The notes under the pieces are model-generated. The model had not been told where the DNA came from. It ran no database searches and saw only the letters and a program-made list of their open reading frames with translations. Made by a program: the position numbers and the translations under genes. DNA of 64,000 nt from Streptomyces coeruleorubidus (GTDB lineage: Bacteria; Actinomycetota; Actinomycetes; Streptomycetales; Streptomycetaceae): assembly GCF_028885415.1 (NCBI RefSeq), contig NZ_CP118527.1, positions 9,176,001 to 9,240,000 on the forward strand. The letters run 5' to 3'. Below are positions 25,374 to 33,857 of this stretch, in pieces (within the stretch, counting starts at the first letter, position 1; the number at the start of each line of letters is the position of its first letter).

Positions 25374-25976
25374 TCAGATGGGTGGACGGGTCGACAACCT
25401 GGCCCAGACCGTCTTGCCCGCCGGAGGGCAGGGGGTCCAGCCCCACTCCTCGGACAGGGCGTCGACGATGCACAGGCCCCTGCCGTGCTCCTGCAGGGCG
25501 GACCCGGCGGGGGCGTACACGGGCGGGTGGTCGTCGGGGTCGGAGACGGTGACCAGCAGGTGGGTGGGGTCCAGGAGGAATCCGAGCCGGATCTCCGGCG
25601 CACCCGTCGTACCCGGCGCGCCCGTCGTCCCCGGCGCCGCGTGCGTCGCGGCGTTGGCCGTGAGTTCGGTGATGACGAGGGTCGTGTCGTCGCAGCGGTG
25701 GTCGAGCGACCAGACATGCAATGTGTCGCGGGTGAAGGACCGGGCGCGCGCGAACCCCTCCCTGCTGCACTCGACGCGCAGGGCGGCCGAGGCGGAAAGG
25801 GCACCGGAGGGCTGCGGCATCGTCTCCGGCATCGGGGGCGGGGTCCCGTACGGCGTCGTCTCGTACGACGTCACCGTGTGCGGGCCGGTCGGGAATCCGG
25901 TGCTCGTGCCGGGTGCGCCCGCGTGCGCCGCGGCCCCGTTCGGCGGCCGGAGCACGTGCTGCGCAGCTGATGACAC
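25374..25976 (-). CDS. RsbW-like ATP-binding regulatory protein (HATPase)
   Basis: A 200-residue protein with a GHKL/HATPase fold like the anti-sigma kinases RsbW/SpoIIAB that are abundant in Streptomyces. After a disordered, Pro/Thr-rich N-terminus of about 65 residues, the fold begins ARSFTRDTLHVWSLDHRCDD. The N-box is TTLVITELTANAATHAAPG (Glu and Asn for Mg-ATP). The G1 part is VTVSDPDDHPPVYAPAGS, and the G2 part HGRGLCIVDALSEEWGW. The insert GTTGAPGTTGAP before the third strand is unusual. It probably forms an operon with the HEAT-like gene, and the XRE and DUF397 genes are divergent. The target sigma or anti-anti-sigma factor is not in the window. Confidence 0.82.
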   Translation of the reverse strand: MSSAAQHVLRPPNGAAAHAGAPGTSTGFPTGPHTVTSYETTPYGTPPPMPETMPQPSGALSASAALRVECSREGFARARSFTRDTLHVWSLDHRCDDTTLVITELTANAATHAAPGTTGAPGTTGAPEIRLGFLLDPTHLLVTVSDPDDHPPVYAPAGSALQEHGRGLCIVDALSEEWGWTPCPPAGKTVWARLSTRPPI

Positions 25977-26145
25977 GGCATCTCCCCGATGCGAGGTCAG
26001 GACGCGGCGTCAGCACAGGGGTTGACGCCGCAGCTATTATCCACGCTGACGGCCCTCCCGTGCAATTGCACGAGAAATTGCGTGAAAATCAAGCCGCGTT
26101 GGGTATGCGAGCCGGGACACGAACGAGAACAGCAAGGAGACCGCG

Positions 26146-26376
26146 GTGCCACCAGTGCAGAACGGAGTGCAGGCAAGCTCGTTGGACGCCTGCTGGATCA
26201 AGAGCCGGCACAGCAATGCCGAGGGCAACTGCGTCGAAGTCGCCCCTCTCGTCGACGGCGGGATCGCGATGCGCAACTCCCGTGACCCCGACGGGCCCGC
26301 GCTCGTCTACACGGCGGCGGAGGTGGCGGCGTTCCTGGCCGGGGCGAAGGACGGCGAGTTCGACCACCTGCTGTGA
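26146..26376 (+). CDS. DUF397 protein
   Basis: A 76-residue DUF397 protein. ACWIKSRHSNAEGNCVEVAP is the family signature (W-x-K-S-x-x-S-x-x-x-G-N-C-V-E-V), and GGIAMRNSRDPDGPALVYTA with EVAAFLAGAKDGEFDHLL complete the domain. In Streptomyces such proteins pair with XRE regulators of the Scr1/BldB-associated kind, here the next gene downstream, which usually act as an antagonist-regulator pair. ATG 26146 follows GGAGACCGCG. A weak hairpin with a T-tract follows the stop. Confidence 0.9.
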   Translation: MPPVQNGVQASSLDACWIKSRHSNAEGNCVEVAPLVDGGIAMRNSRDPDGPALVYTAAEVAAFLAGAKDGEFDHLL

Positions 26377-26442
26377 AGCCCCCAAGCTGTGAAGCCCGCA
26401 TGGTGATGTGGAGCTCAACTCCTCACTTCCCTGGGGCTTTTT
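26376..26442 (+). terminator. Possible terminator after the DUF397 gene
   Basis: AAGCCCC at 26376 can pair with GGGGCTT at 26433, followed by TTTC. The loop of about 50 bases is long, so it may be an attenuating hairpin and not a full terminator. Confidence 0.4.
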
Positions 26443-26514
26443 CGAGGGATGCGGGGACGCCCGGTGAAGTGCGATAGTGTAAGTCGCCCTTGTGCCGGTC
26501 TGCTGGGAGTCAGG

Positions 26515-27429
26515 ATGTCCGCCGCGTCGCATCGCATCTCCCGTCTGGAACCCTACCTGGACAGGCCCGAGCCGGCGCCGACTCTGCTGAAGATGCTGGT
26601 CGGTGTGCAGCTGGCAGGCTTCCGGGAGGACGCCGGGCTCGCCCAGGACCAGGCGGCGCGCGCTGTCGGTTTCAGCGCCGCGAAGCTGTCCCGCATCGAG
26701 TCCGGCAAGGGCCGCCGCCCGCCGACGGAGAACGACGTCCGCGCGCTGCTCCGGCTGTACGGCACCGACGACTACGAGGCCTCGGTGCTGCTCAAGCTGT
26801 TGCAGCGCGCCGGCGAGCCGGGCTGGTGGCAGCGGTACGACAAGCGGCTGATGCCCGAGTGGTTCGACCGTCTGGTCGGACTCCAGGAGGCCGCCGCCAC
26901 CATCCGTACCTTCGAGATCCAGTACGTGCCCGGCCTGTTGCAGACACCCGCCTACACCCGGGCCGTGGTGGAGCGGGGGCTGCCGAACGCGCCGGCCGGT
27001 GAGGTGGAGCGGCGCGTCGAACTGCGCCGGCGCCGGGCGCAGTTGCTGTTCCGGCCGGACGCCCCGCAGCTGTGGGCGGTCATGGACGAGTCCGTGCTGC
27101 TGCGCGTCCTGGGCAGCACGCAGGTCATGCGGGAGCAGCTCGCGCACCTCGTGGAGATGGCCGAACGCCCCAACGTGACGTTGCAGATCGTCCCGCTGAA
27201 CGTCACGAACGCCTCGGCGCCGGCCATCCCGGTCACCTATCTGCGCTTCGGTGGTCTCGATCTCCCCGACGTGGTCTACCTGGAGCACATCAAGAGCGCG
27301 AACTTCCTAGAGGACCTCGACGAGACGGAGGAGTACCGGATCGCGCTGGACCGCCTCGCGGACGAGGCGCTCAAGCCTCGTGACTCCCTGGAACTGCTGC
27401 GCACGACGATGGAGCAGCGCTACCCGTGA
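26515..27429 (+). CDS. XRE helix-turn-helix regulator with DUF5753 domain (Scr1-like)
   Basis: A 304-residue regulator. Residues 20-85 form the XRE helix-turn-helix: LVGVQLAGFREDAGLAQDQA, ARAVGFSAAKLSRIESGKGR and NDVRALLRLYGTDD. Residues 105-290 form the DUF5753 ligand domain: AATIRTFEIQYVPGLLQTPA is its near-invariant opening, LLFRPDAPQLWAVMDESVLL and VTLQIVPLNVTNASAPAIP follow, and the end is EEYRIALDRLADEALKP. Both are diagnostic of the Scr1-like group that partners with DUF397 proteins. ATG 26515 follows GGGAGTCAGG. It is 138 bases from the DUF397 gene, with its own TAGTGT hexamer at 26475. The bound promoters are unknown. Confidence 0.92.
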   Translation: MSAASHRISRLEPYLDRPEPAPTLLKMLVGVQLAGFREDAGLAQDQAARAVGFSAAKLSRIESGKGRRPPTENDVRALLRLYGTDDYEASVLLKLLQRAGEPGWWQRYDKRLMPEWFDRLVGLQEAAATIRTFEIQYVPGLLQTPAYTRAVVERGLPNAPAGEVERRVELRRRRAQLLFRPDAPQLWAVMDESVLLRVLGSTQVMREQLAHLVEMAERPNVTLQIVPLNVTNASAPAIPVTYLRFGGLDLPDVVYLEHIKSANFLEDLDETEEYRIALDRLADEALKPRDSLELLRTTMEQRYP

Positions 27430-27437
27430 CGCTCGAA

Positions 27438-27474
27438 TGCCTCGCGCGGGACGACCGGCGTCCCGCGCGAGGCA
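27438..27474. terminator. Bidirectional hairpin terminator
   Basis: TGCCTCGCGCGGGACG pairs perfectly with CGTCCCGCGCGAGGCA around a five-base loop. It lies between the convergent regulator and methyltransferase genes and can end both. Confidence 0.85.
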
Positions 27475-27489
27475 CTTCTCGCACCTGAG

Positions 27490-28317
27490 TCAGTTCTCCA
27501 GGGGAACCCGGCCCACGCCGCCGAACTCGATCCACTCGTGGGTGAGCTGACGGGGCGCCACCTCGGTGTCCGGACGCCATGTGGACACCTCCACCAGCCC
27601 CGGCTCCAGGATCTGAAGACCCTCGAAGTACGTGGCGACGTCCTTCTCCTCGCGCACGCGGCCCCAGTGCCCCTGGGTCGCCTGGTCCATGAAGTTCGTG
27701 ACGAAGTCACGGACCTCGGGGTCCTCGCTGACCAGCTGGCACATCACCATGAAACTGCCGGGCGCGAGCCGCTCCCGCACCCGGCGGGCCACCGCGAGCG
27801 GCCCGTCGGTGTCGCTGTCCGGGATGCAGTGGAACACCGAGTTGAAGAGCACGCACACCGGCTGGGAGAAGTCGATCAGCCGCTTGGTGTCGGGGTGGTC
27901 GAAGATCAGGTCGGTCTCGCGCATGTCCGCGTGGATGACGCTCGTGCGCTCGTCCTGCTCCAGCAGCGCACGGCCGTGGACCAGCACCATCGGGTCGTTG
28001 TCGACGTACACCACGTGGGTCGTCGGGTCGATGCGCTGGGCGACCTGGTGCACGTTGTCCTGCGTCGGCAGGCCTGATCCGTGGTCGAGGTACTGCCGGA
28101 TGCCGTACTCCTCGGAGAGGGTCCGCACGACCCGCTGGAGGAAGCGCCGGTTGTTCAGCGCGAGGCGGCGCGTGCTGGGCACGACCTTGTCGAGTTCCTC
28201 GCACGCGGCTCGGTCGGCCGCGTAGTTGTCCTTGCCGCCCAGGTAGTAGTCGTACATGCGCGCTGCCGTCGGCACGTTCGCGTCGATCTCGGTGGACAAC
28301 TGCTTCTCGGAGTGCAT
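27490..28317 (-). CDS. SAM-dependent methyltransferase of the DUF574 type
   Basis: A 275-residue protein of the actinobacterial SAM-dependent methyltransferase group formerly DUF574. The opening DANVPTAARMYDYYLGGKDN is the family's hallmark. IRQYLDHGSGLPTQDNVHQV holds the SAM-binding loop (usually DIGTGLPT; here DHGSGLPT). VVYVDNDPMVLVHGRALL ends motif II with its acidic residue, and DFSQPVCVLFNSVFHCIPD is motif IV. Streptomyces genomes carry dozens of copies and their substrates are unknown. ATG 28317 follows GGGGGAACG. It is divergent from the oxidoreductase remnant. Confidence 0.88.
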   Translation of the reverse strand: MHSEKQLSTEIDANVPTAARMYDYYLGGKDNYAADRAACEELDKVVPSTRRLALNNRRFLQRVVRTLSEEYGIRQYLDHGSGLPTQDNVHQVAQRIDPTTHVVYVDNDPMVLVHGRALLEQDERTSVIHADMRETDLIFDHPDTKRLIDFSQPVCVLFNSVFHCIPDSDTDGPLAVARRVRERLAPGSFMVMCQLVSEDPEVRDFVTNFMDQATQGHWGRVREEKDVATYFEGLQILEPGLVEVSTWRPDTEVAPRQLTHEWIEFGGVGRVPLEN

Positions 28318-28456
28318 CGTTCCCCCTGCGTGGTGCCGCGCCAACGGACTGGCTGGACAGGAAGTACATCCTAGGGAGCGGGAGTTGGGCGCTGCCAGCC
28401 CAGTGGCGAAGGTGCCCACGATCGAACGACCGGATGATGGTCTCCCGCGACGCAGT

Positions 28457-29791
28457 GTGCGCCCTGTGGCACCCGTGTGTACGCAGCGTCACCGGAGGCT
28501 TCGGTGGTCACCGCGGGGTACGTACGACTCCGGCACGCCCTGGCCGTCCCGGACGGACACGCATCTGGGGACCGGAACAGCCGAGCAGGACGTGGAGCGG
28601 TGGGTGCAGTCCGCCTCGCTGCTGCACTCCAACGGCGACGCGATGGACATCGCGGTCCGCGAGGGCCGCATCGTGGGAGTGCGCGGCCGGGCCGCGGACC
28701 GGGTGAACCGCGGGCGCCTGGGCCCCAAGGACCTCTACGGCTGGCAGGCCAACGCCTCCGCGGACCGGCTCACCAGGCCCCTGGTCCGTGAGCAGGGCCG
28801 ACTGGTGGAGTCCGACTGGGACACCGCCATGGACCGGATCACCGCCCGGACCCGGCACCTCCTGGACGACAAGGGCCCGGGCTCGATCGGCTTCTACACC
28901 ACCGGACAGCTGTTCCTGGAGGAGTACTGCACGCTGGCCGTCCTGGCCCGCGCCGGCCTCGGCACCAACCATCTGGACGGCAACACCCGGCTGTGCACGG
29001 CGACCGCCGCCGAGGCGCTCAAGGAGACCTTCGGCTGCGACGGGCAGCCCGGCTCGTACGAGGACATCGACCACGCCGACACCGTCGCCCTGTTCGGGCA
29101 CAACATGGCCGAGACGCAGACGGTCCTGTGGATGCGGCTCCTGGACCGCCTGGAGGGAGGCGACCCGCCCCGGCTGGTGTGCGTGGATCCGCGGTACACG
29201 CATGTCGCCCGGCGCGCCGACGTCCACCTGGCCCCGCGCGCGGGCACCAACGTCGCGCTGCTCAACGCGCTGTTGCACGAGATCATCCGCACCGGCCGCG
29301 TCGACCGGGCCTACGTCGACGCGCACACCGTCGGCTTCGAGGAGCTCGCGGCCGCGGTCGAGGAGTGCACGCCCCGGTGGGCGGCCGGGATCTGCGACGT
29401 GCCCGCCGCGCAGATCGAGCGGGCGGCGGAGATCCTCGGCACCGCCGAGCGGCTGCTGTCCACGGTCCTCCAGGGCGTCTACCAGTCCCACCAGGCCACC
29501 GCTGCCGCCGTCCAGGTCGACAACCTGCACCTGATCCGCGGCATGCTGGGCCGTCCCGGCCGCGGACTGCTCCAGATGAACGGGCAGCCCAGCGCCCAGA
29601 ACACCCGCGAGTGCGGCGCGGACGGCGACCTGCCGGGCTTCCGCAACTGGCAGAACGACCGGCATGTGGCCGACTGGGACCCGGTCTCCAAACAGCCCCT
29701 GTTCAAGACCGGCGCGGCGCGGGTCACCCTCATCGCGCGGCGCGCGAGCGAGCCCGGTGCCCGGACCGGGACGGCGGGGAGCAGCACATGA
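28457..29791 (+). pseudogene. Molybdopterin oxidoreductase (formate dehydrogenase/nitrate reductase-like), internally deleted and Fe-S site lost
   Basis: The N-terminal half of a bis-MGD oxidoreductase is clear: VERWVQSASLLHSNGDAMDI, GRLGPKDLYGWQANAS, LFLEEYCTLAVLARAGLGTN, TVALFGHNMAETQTVLWMRL and RGMLGRPGRGLLQMNGQPS. Intact members are about 700 or more residues. Here, after NWQNDRHVAD, the chain jumps to WDPVSKQPLFKTGAARV, the usual final strand of the family, so roughly 300 residues, including much of the MGD-binding region, are deleted in frame near base 29,673. Relatives carry a CxxCxxxC cluster where this has S-LLH-SNGD. The start is uncertain (GTG 28457, 28466 or 28472). The product should not be an active redox enzyme. 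Confidence 0.72.
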
Positions 29792-30279
29792 CCGGCATCG
29801 GCACCACCCTCCGTCTCCTGCACGACGGCGAACGCGACCTGGAGCAGGATCTGCTGGCCGCCGCCGCACGGCACCACACCGACCACGAGTTCCACCATGT
29901 CGCCCTCGACGTCGCCCGCTGGTCACGCGAGCACGCCGCCCGCCTCGCGGCAGCGGGCCGTGACCACGGCCTCGACCTGTCCGGCCCGCGCGGCAACCCG
30001 TCGCCCGGCGCGCTCGCCGCGCTCCGGGAGAAGGCGTCGGAAGCCCTCGGCCGACGCCCCGGGACCGGCCCGCTCCTCCTGCACGACCTGCGCGATCTGC
30101 ACCTGACGGCCGCGCGGAACTCCCTCCACTGGGAGATGCTCGCCCAGGCGGCGCAGGCCACCCGGGACGAGCGGCTCCTGGCGCTGGTCACCGACTGCCA
30201 CCCGCAGACGCTCCGGCAGCTCCGCTGGACCAACACCATGATCAAGATCCTGGCACCGCAGCTCCTGACCAGCGTCTGA
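29788..30279 (+). CDS. Unrecognised all-helical protein coupled to the oxidoreductase gene
   Basis: A 163-residue helical protein whose ATG lies inside the previous stop (ACATGA), so it is translationally coupled. LRLLHDGERDLEQDLLAAAA, RHHTDHEFHHVALDVARWSR, EHAARLAAAGRDHGLD, DLRDLHLTAARNSLHWEMLA and DCHPQTLRQLRWTNTMIKIL form a likely four-helix bundle rich in His and Glu. The H-x3-E and E-x-x-H spacing resembles ferritin-like or hemerythrin-like proteins without matching either clearly. Intact relatives of the oxidoreductase are also followed by such a gene, so it may be an accessory or metal-handling partner. Confidence 0.6.
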   Translation: MTGIGTTLRLLHDGERDLEQDLLAAAARHHTDHEFHHVALDVARWSREHAARLAAAGRDHGLDLSGPRGNPSPGALAALREKASEALGRRPGTGPLLLHDLRDLHLTAARNSLHWEMLAQAAQATRDERLLALVTDCHPQTLRQLRWTNTMIKILAPQLLTSV

Positions 30280-30288
30280 CCCGGGCCG

Positions 30289-31668
30289 TCACCGCCGCTG
30301 CGCGGCGATCACCGACCGGTACCAGTGGTAGCTGTCCTTCGGCGTCCGCTGCTGCGTGGCGTAGTCGACGCGGACGATCCCGAAGCGCTTGTCGTAGCCG
30401 AAGGCCCACTCGAAGTTGTCGAGGAGGGACCACACGTAGTAGCCCCGCACGTCCACGCCGGCGTCCATCGCGGCCCGCAGCGCGGTGAGATGGTCGCGCA
30501 GATAGGCGACCCGGTCGCTGTCGTGCACGGCCCCGTCGGGGCTCACCTCGTCGTCCTCCGCCGAGCCGTTCTCCGTGATGTGGAGGGGCGGCAGGGCGTC
30601 GCCGTACCGCTCCTCGAGCCCCACGAGCAGATCGGTGAAGGTGTGGGGCGCCACGGCCCAGCCCATGGCGGTGCGCCGCACGCCGGGCATGGGCACCTCC
30701 GCGTAACGGTTGTCGGTCGCCACCCGCTGCGCCGGGTCGCTCTCGCGGTACGGGGCGTCTGCCACGACGATCGGCCGGTAGTAGTTGATGCCGAGGAAGT
30801 CCAGCGGCTGGGAGATCAGCTCCAGGTCGCCGCCCTGCCGGAAGTCCTGACCGGTGATCAGCTCGCCCCAGGTGTCCTCCTCGGTGGCCGGGTAGCGGCC
30901 CGCCAGGATCGGCTCGGTCCACACCAGGTTGTGCTGCGTGTCGGCGCGGGTGACGGCCGCCCGGTCGGCGGGGGAGTCGGTGGCGGGGAGGTTGTGATCG
31001 AGGTTGAGGGTGACGCCTACTTCGCGTACGCCGGCCGCCCGCAACGCGCGTACGGCCAGGCCGTGCCCGACCAGCAGGTGATGAGCGGCGGCCACCGCGC
31101 CCCGGCCCTCGCGGGCGCCCGGGGCGTGCCGGCCGACGGAGTAGCCGAGGAAGGCGCTGCACCACGGCTCGTTGAGGGTGATCCAGCGCGGCACCCGGTC
31201 GCCCAGGTGTCCGGCGACGACGGCCGCGTACTCGCCGAACCGCTCGGCGGTCTCCCGCACCCGCCAGCCGCCACCGTCCTCCAGGGCCTGCGGCAGATCC
31301 CAGTGGTAGAGCGTGGCAGCGGGCTCGATGCCGGCCGCCAGGAGTTCGTCGACCAGTCGTGAGTAGAAGTCCAGGCCCTTGGGGTTCACCGGGCCGGACC
31401 CGTCCGGGACGATGCGTGGCCAGGCGATCGAGAACCGGTAGGAGTCCACGCCCAGCTCCCGCAGCAGTGCCACGTCCTGCGGATAGCGGTGGTAGTGGTC
31501 GCAGGCGACGTCACCGGTGTCGCCGTTCGCCACCAGGCCGGGGGTGTGGCTGTAGGTGTCCCAGATGGACGGTCCGCGTCCGTCCTCCTGCACCGCCCCC
31601 TCGATCTGATACGAGGCGGTCGCGGCCCCGAACACGAAGCCGGGCGGAAAGCTCGGGAAGTCAGTCAT
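30289..31668 (-). CDS. GH1 beta-glucosidase
   Basis: Cytosolic retaining beta-glucosidase or beta-galactosidase of glycoside hydrolase family 1, 459 residues, the normal length. FPPGFVFGAATASYQIEGAV is the N-terminal signature. The acid/base Glu is in WITLNEPWCSAFLGY (about residue 166), the nucleophile Glu in LHITENGSAEDD (about 366), and YYVWSLLDNFEWAFGYDKRF closes the barrel and forms the substrate tryptophan platform. There is no signal peptide, so the substrate would be imported oligosaccharide. The start ATG 31668 is preceded by a weak GAGAAC. No CebR-type operator is visible in front. Confidence 0.93.
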   Translation of the reverse strand: MTDFPSFPPGFVFGAATASYQIEGAVQEDGRGPSIWDTYSHTPGLVANGDTGDVACDHYHRYPQDVALLRELGVDSYRFSIAWPRIVPDGSGPVNPKGLDFYSRLVDELLAAGIEPAATLYHWDLPQALEDGGGWRVRETAERFGEYAAVVAGHLGDRVPRWITLNEPWCSAFLGYSVGRHAPGAREGRGAVAAAHHLLVGHGLAVRALRAAGVREVGVTLNLDHNLPATDSPADRAAVTRADTQHNLVWTEPILAGRYPATEEDTWGELITGQDFRQGGDLELISQPLDFLGINYYRPIVVADAPYRESDPAQRVATDNRYAEVPMPGVRRTAMGWAVAPHTFTDLLVGLEERYGDALPPLHITENGSAEDDEVSPDGAVHDSDRVAYLRDHLTALRAAMDAGVDVRGYYVWSLLDNFEWAFGYDKRFGIVRVDYATQQRTPKDSYHWYRSVIAAQRR

Positions 31669-32007
31669 GTTCTCAAAGATGCCCGCCCCGGCTCCTCGAA
31701 CCAGGGGAAACCACCGGGATCGGCGGCGGCGCGCGCTTCGAGCACGTAGAACCTCGGCCAGATTCCGTCGGTGGCGGCGAAGACCGCGTGACGACTGCTG
31801 AATTCGAGGGTGTCGGCGGGCTGCCGCGATTCGAACTGCCGGATGCCCGGATCGCCTGCCCAGCAGCCGGCCGAAGCACGCGGCCGCATCGGCGCACCCT
31901 GCCGAAATCCGAACCGAGAATATGGAAATACGAGAACTCGCCGGTGATCGAGGGCATGTCCGCAACCGCTATTCTCACGGCTTCGGCCGCTTTCCCAGGA
32001 GAAACCC
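31669..32007. other. 339-bp divergent intergenic region
   Basis: No gene is supported between the divergent GH1 and TPR genes. The right end is relatively AT-rich (GAGAATATGGAAATACGAG at about 31,916), which may hold the promoter of the TPR gene. AGGAG lies before its ATG. I see no convincing palindromic operator. Confidence 0.4.
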
Positions 32008-33690
32008 ATGGGCGACTATTACGACCTCGGCACGCACAGCCGTCCCGTCACCACGTCCTCAGCCGAGGCCCAACTCTGGTTCGACCGGGGCCTGGTGTGG
32101 ACGTACGCCTTCCACCACGAGGAAGCCGTCGCCTGCTTCGAAAAGGCCGCCGAGGCGGACCCGGAGTGTGCGATGGCGTACTGGGGTATCGCCTACGCGC
32201 TCGGCCCGAACTACAACAAACCCTGGGAGTTCTTCGACGACGAAGAGCTGGTGCGGACCGTCGAACGCACGCACAACGCGGTAGAACGGGCCCACGACAA
32301 AGCCGTTCACTCCACACCGGTGGAACAGGCCCTCGTCGGCGCGCTGCGGGCCCGCTACCCGCAACCGGAGGCCGTCGAGGACTGCTCGGTGTGGAACGAG
32401 CCCTACGCGGACGCGATGCGCGCGGTCTACGAACTGGCGCCCGATGACCCGGACATCGCCACCCTGCACGCCGACGCGCTGATGAACCTCACCCCCTGGC
32501 AGCTGTGGGACCTGGCGACCGGTCAGCCGGCCGAGGGCGCACGGACCTCGGAGGCCAAGGCCGTACTGGAACGTGCGCTCGGGACCGACGCCGGTGCGCG
32601 GCACCCCGGGGTGCTGCACCTGTACATCCACCTGATGGAGATGTCCCCGACACCGGAGCAGGCCCTCACTGTCGCCGACCGGCTGCGCGGCCTCGTGCCC
32701 GACGCCGGGCACCTGCACCACATGCCCTCGCACCTCGACGTCCTGTGCGGCGACTACCGCCGCGTCGTCGCGGCCAACAGTGACGCGATCGCCGCCGACG
32801 AGAAGTTCCGCCGGCGTGCCGGCGCGATGAACTTCTACACCCTCTACCGGGTGCACAACTACCACTTCAAGATCTACGGGGCCATGTTCCTCGCCCAGGC
32901 ACAGGTCGCCCTCGACACCGCCGCCCAGCTGGAAGCCGCCATCCCCGAAGAGCTGCTCCGCGTGCAGAGCCCCCCGATGGCCGACTGGCTCGAAGGCTTC
33001 CTCGCCATGCGCGTCCACGTACTGATCCGCTTCGGCCGCTGGGCCGACATCCTCGCCCTGCCCGCCCCCGCCGACCAGGAGCTGTACGCGGTGACCACCG
33101 CCATGCGGCACTACGCCCGGGGCGTCGCCCTCTCGGCCACCGGCGAGGTCGGCCGGGCGGAGGCCGAGCGCGAACTCTTCGGCGCGGCGGTGAACCGGGT
33201 GCCCGAGACGCGGATGCTGTTCAACAACACTTGCCGCGACATCCTCGCCGTCGCGGCGGCCATGCTGGACGGAGAGCTCGAATACCGCAGGGGCAACCAC
33301 GACCTCGCCTTCGCCGCCCTGGAGCGGTCGATCGAGCTGGACGACGGCCTCCCCTACGACGAGCCCTGGGGCTGGATGCAGCCCACCCGCCACGCCTACG
33401 GCGCGCTGCTGCTGGAGCAGGGCCGGGTGGCGGAGGCCGAGGCGGTCTACCGCGCGGACCTCGGCCTCGACGCGACCCTGCCCCGACCCCTCCAGCACCC
33501 CGGCAACGTCTGGTCCCTGCACGGCTTCCACGAGTGCCTGCTCCGGACGGGCAAGACCGCCGAGGCGGCCCCCGTGGCCCAGCAGCTCAAGATGGCGACC
33601 GCGCTGGCCGACGTCCCGATCCAGGCGTCCTGCTTCTGCCGCCTGGACACCGCGCCCGGCCCCCAGTCGGCCGACGGGTGCTGCCACTGA
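32008..33690 (+). CDS. Tetratricopeptide-repeat protein
   Basis: A 560-residue soluble TPR protein. AQLWFDRGLVWTYAFHHEEA, then CFEKAAEADPECAMAYWGIA is a textbook TPR pair, found again near residues 425-500 (DLAFAALERSIELDDGLPYD, YGALLLEQGRVAEAEAVYRA). The centre contains HPGVLHLYIHLMEMSPTPEQ and HLHHMPSHLDVLCGDYRRV, conserved His-rich stretches of this bacterial family that suggest metal or ligand binding. The C-terminus has a Cys-rich tail (QASCFCRL ... GCCH), which could bind metal. ATG 32008 follows CCCAGGAGAAACCC. The partner and role are unknown; it is not in an operon with its neighbours. Confidence 0.82.
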   Translation: MGDYYDLGTHSRPVTTSSAEAQLWFDRGLVWTYAFHHEEAVACFEKAAEADPECAMAYWGIAYALGPNYNKPWEFFDDEELVRTVERTHNAVERAHDKAVHSTPVEQALVGALRARYPQPEAVEDCSVWNEPYADAMRAVYELAPDDPDIATLHADALMNLTPWQLWDLATGQPAEGARTSEAKAVLERALGTDAGARHPGVLHLYIHLMEMSPTPEQALTVADRLRGLVPDAGHLHHMPSHLDVLCGDYRRVVAANSDAIAADEKFRRRAGAMNFYTLYRVHNYHFKIYGAMFLAQAQVALDTAAQLEAAIPEELLRVQSPPMADWLEGFLAMRVHVLIRFGRWADILALPAPADQELYAVTTAMRHYARGVALSATGEVGRAEAERELFGAAVNRVPETRMLFNNTCRDILAVAAAMLDGELEYRRGNHDLAFAALERSIELDDGLPYDEPWGWMQPTRHAYGALLLEQGRVAEAEAVYRADLGLDATLPRPLQHPGNVWSLHGFHECLLRTGKTAEAAPVAQQLKMATALADVPIQASCFCRLDTAPGPQSADGCCH

Positions 33691-33857
33691 CCCGTCAGCC
33701 CGACAGGCCTACGGCCACTGCGGGCAGCGTCAGTCGCCAGATGCAACAGCAGCCTGTGCGGAGCGGGCGACGAGGTGTCCGAAAGGCAAGTGACAGGACG
33801 GGGATTGGCAGAATCCCGGATTGTCCCCGGCCAGGGGCGGGACGAGGATGGCCGGAC

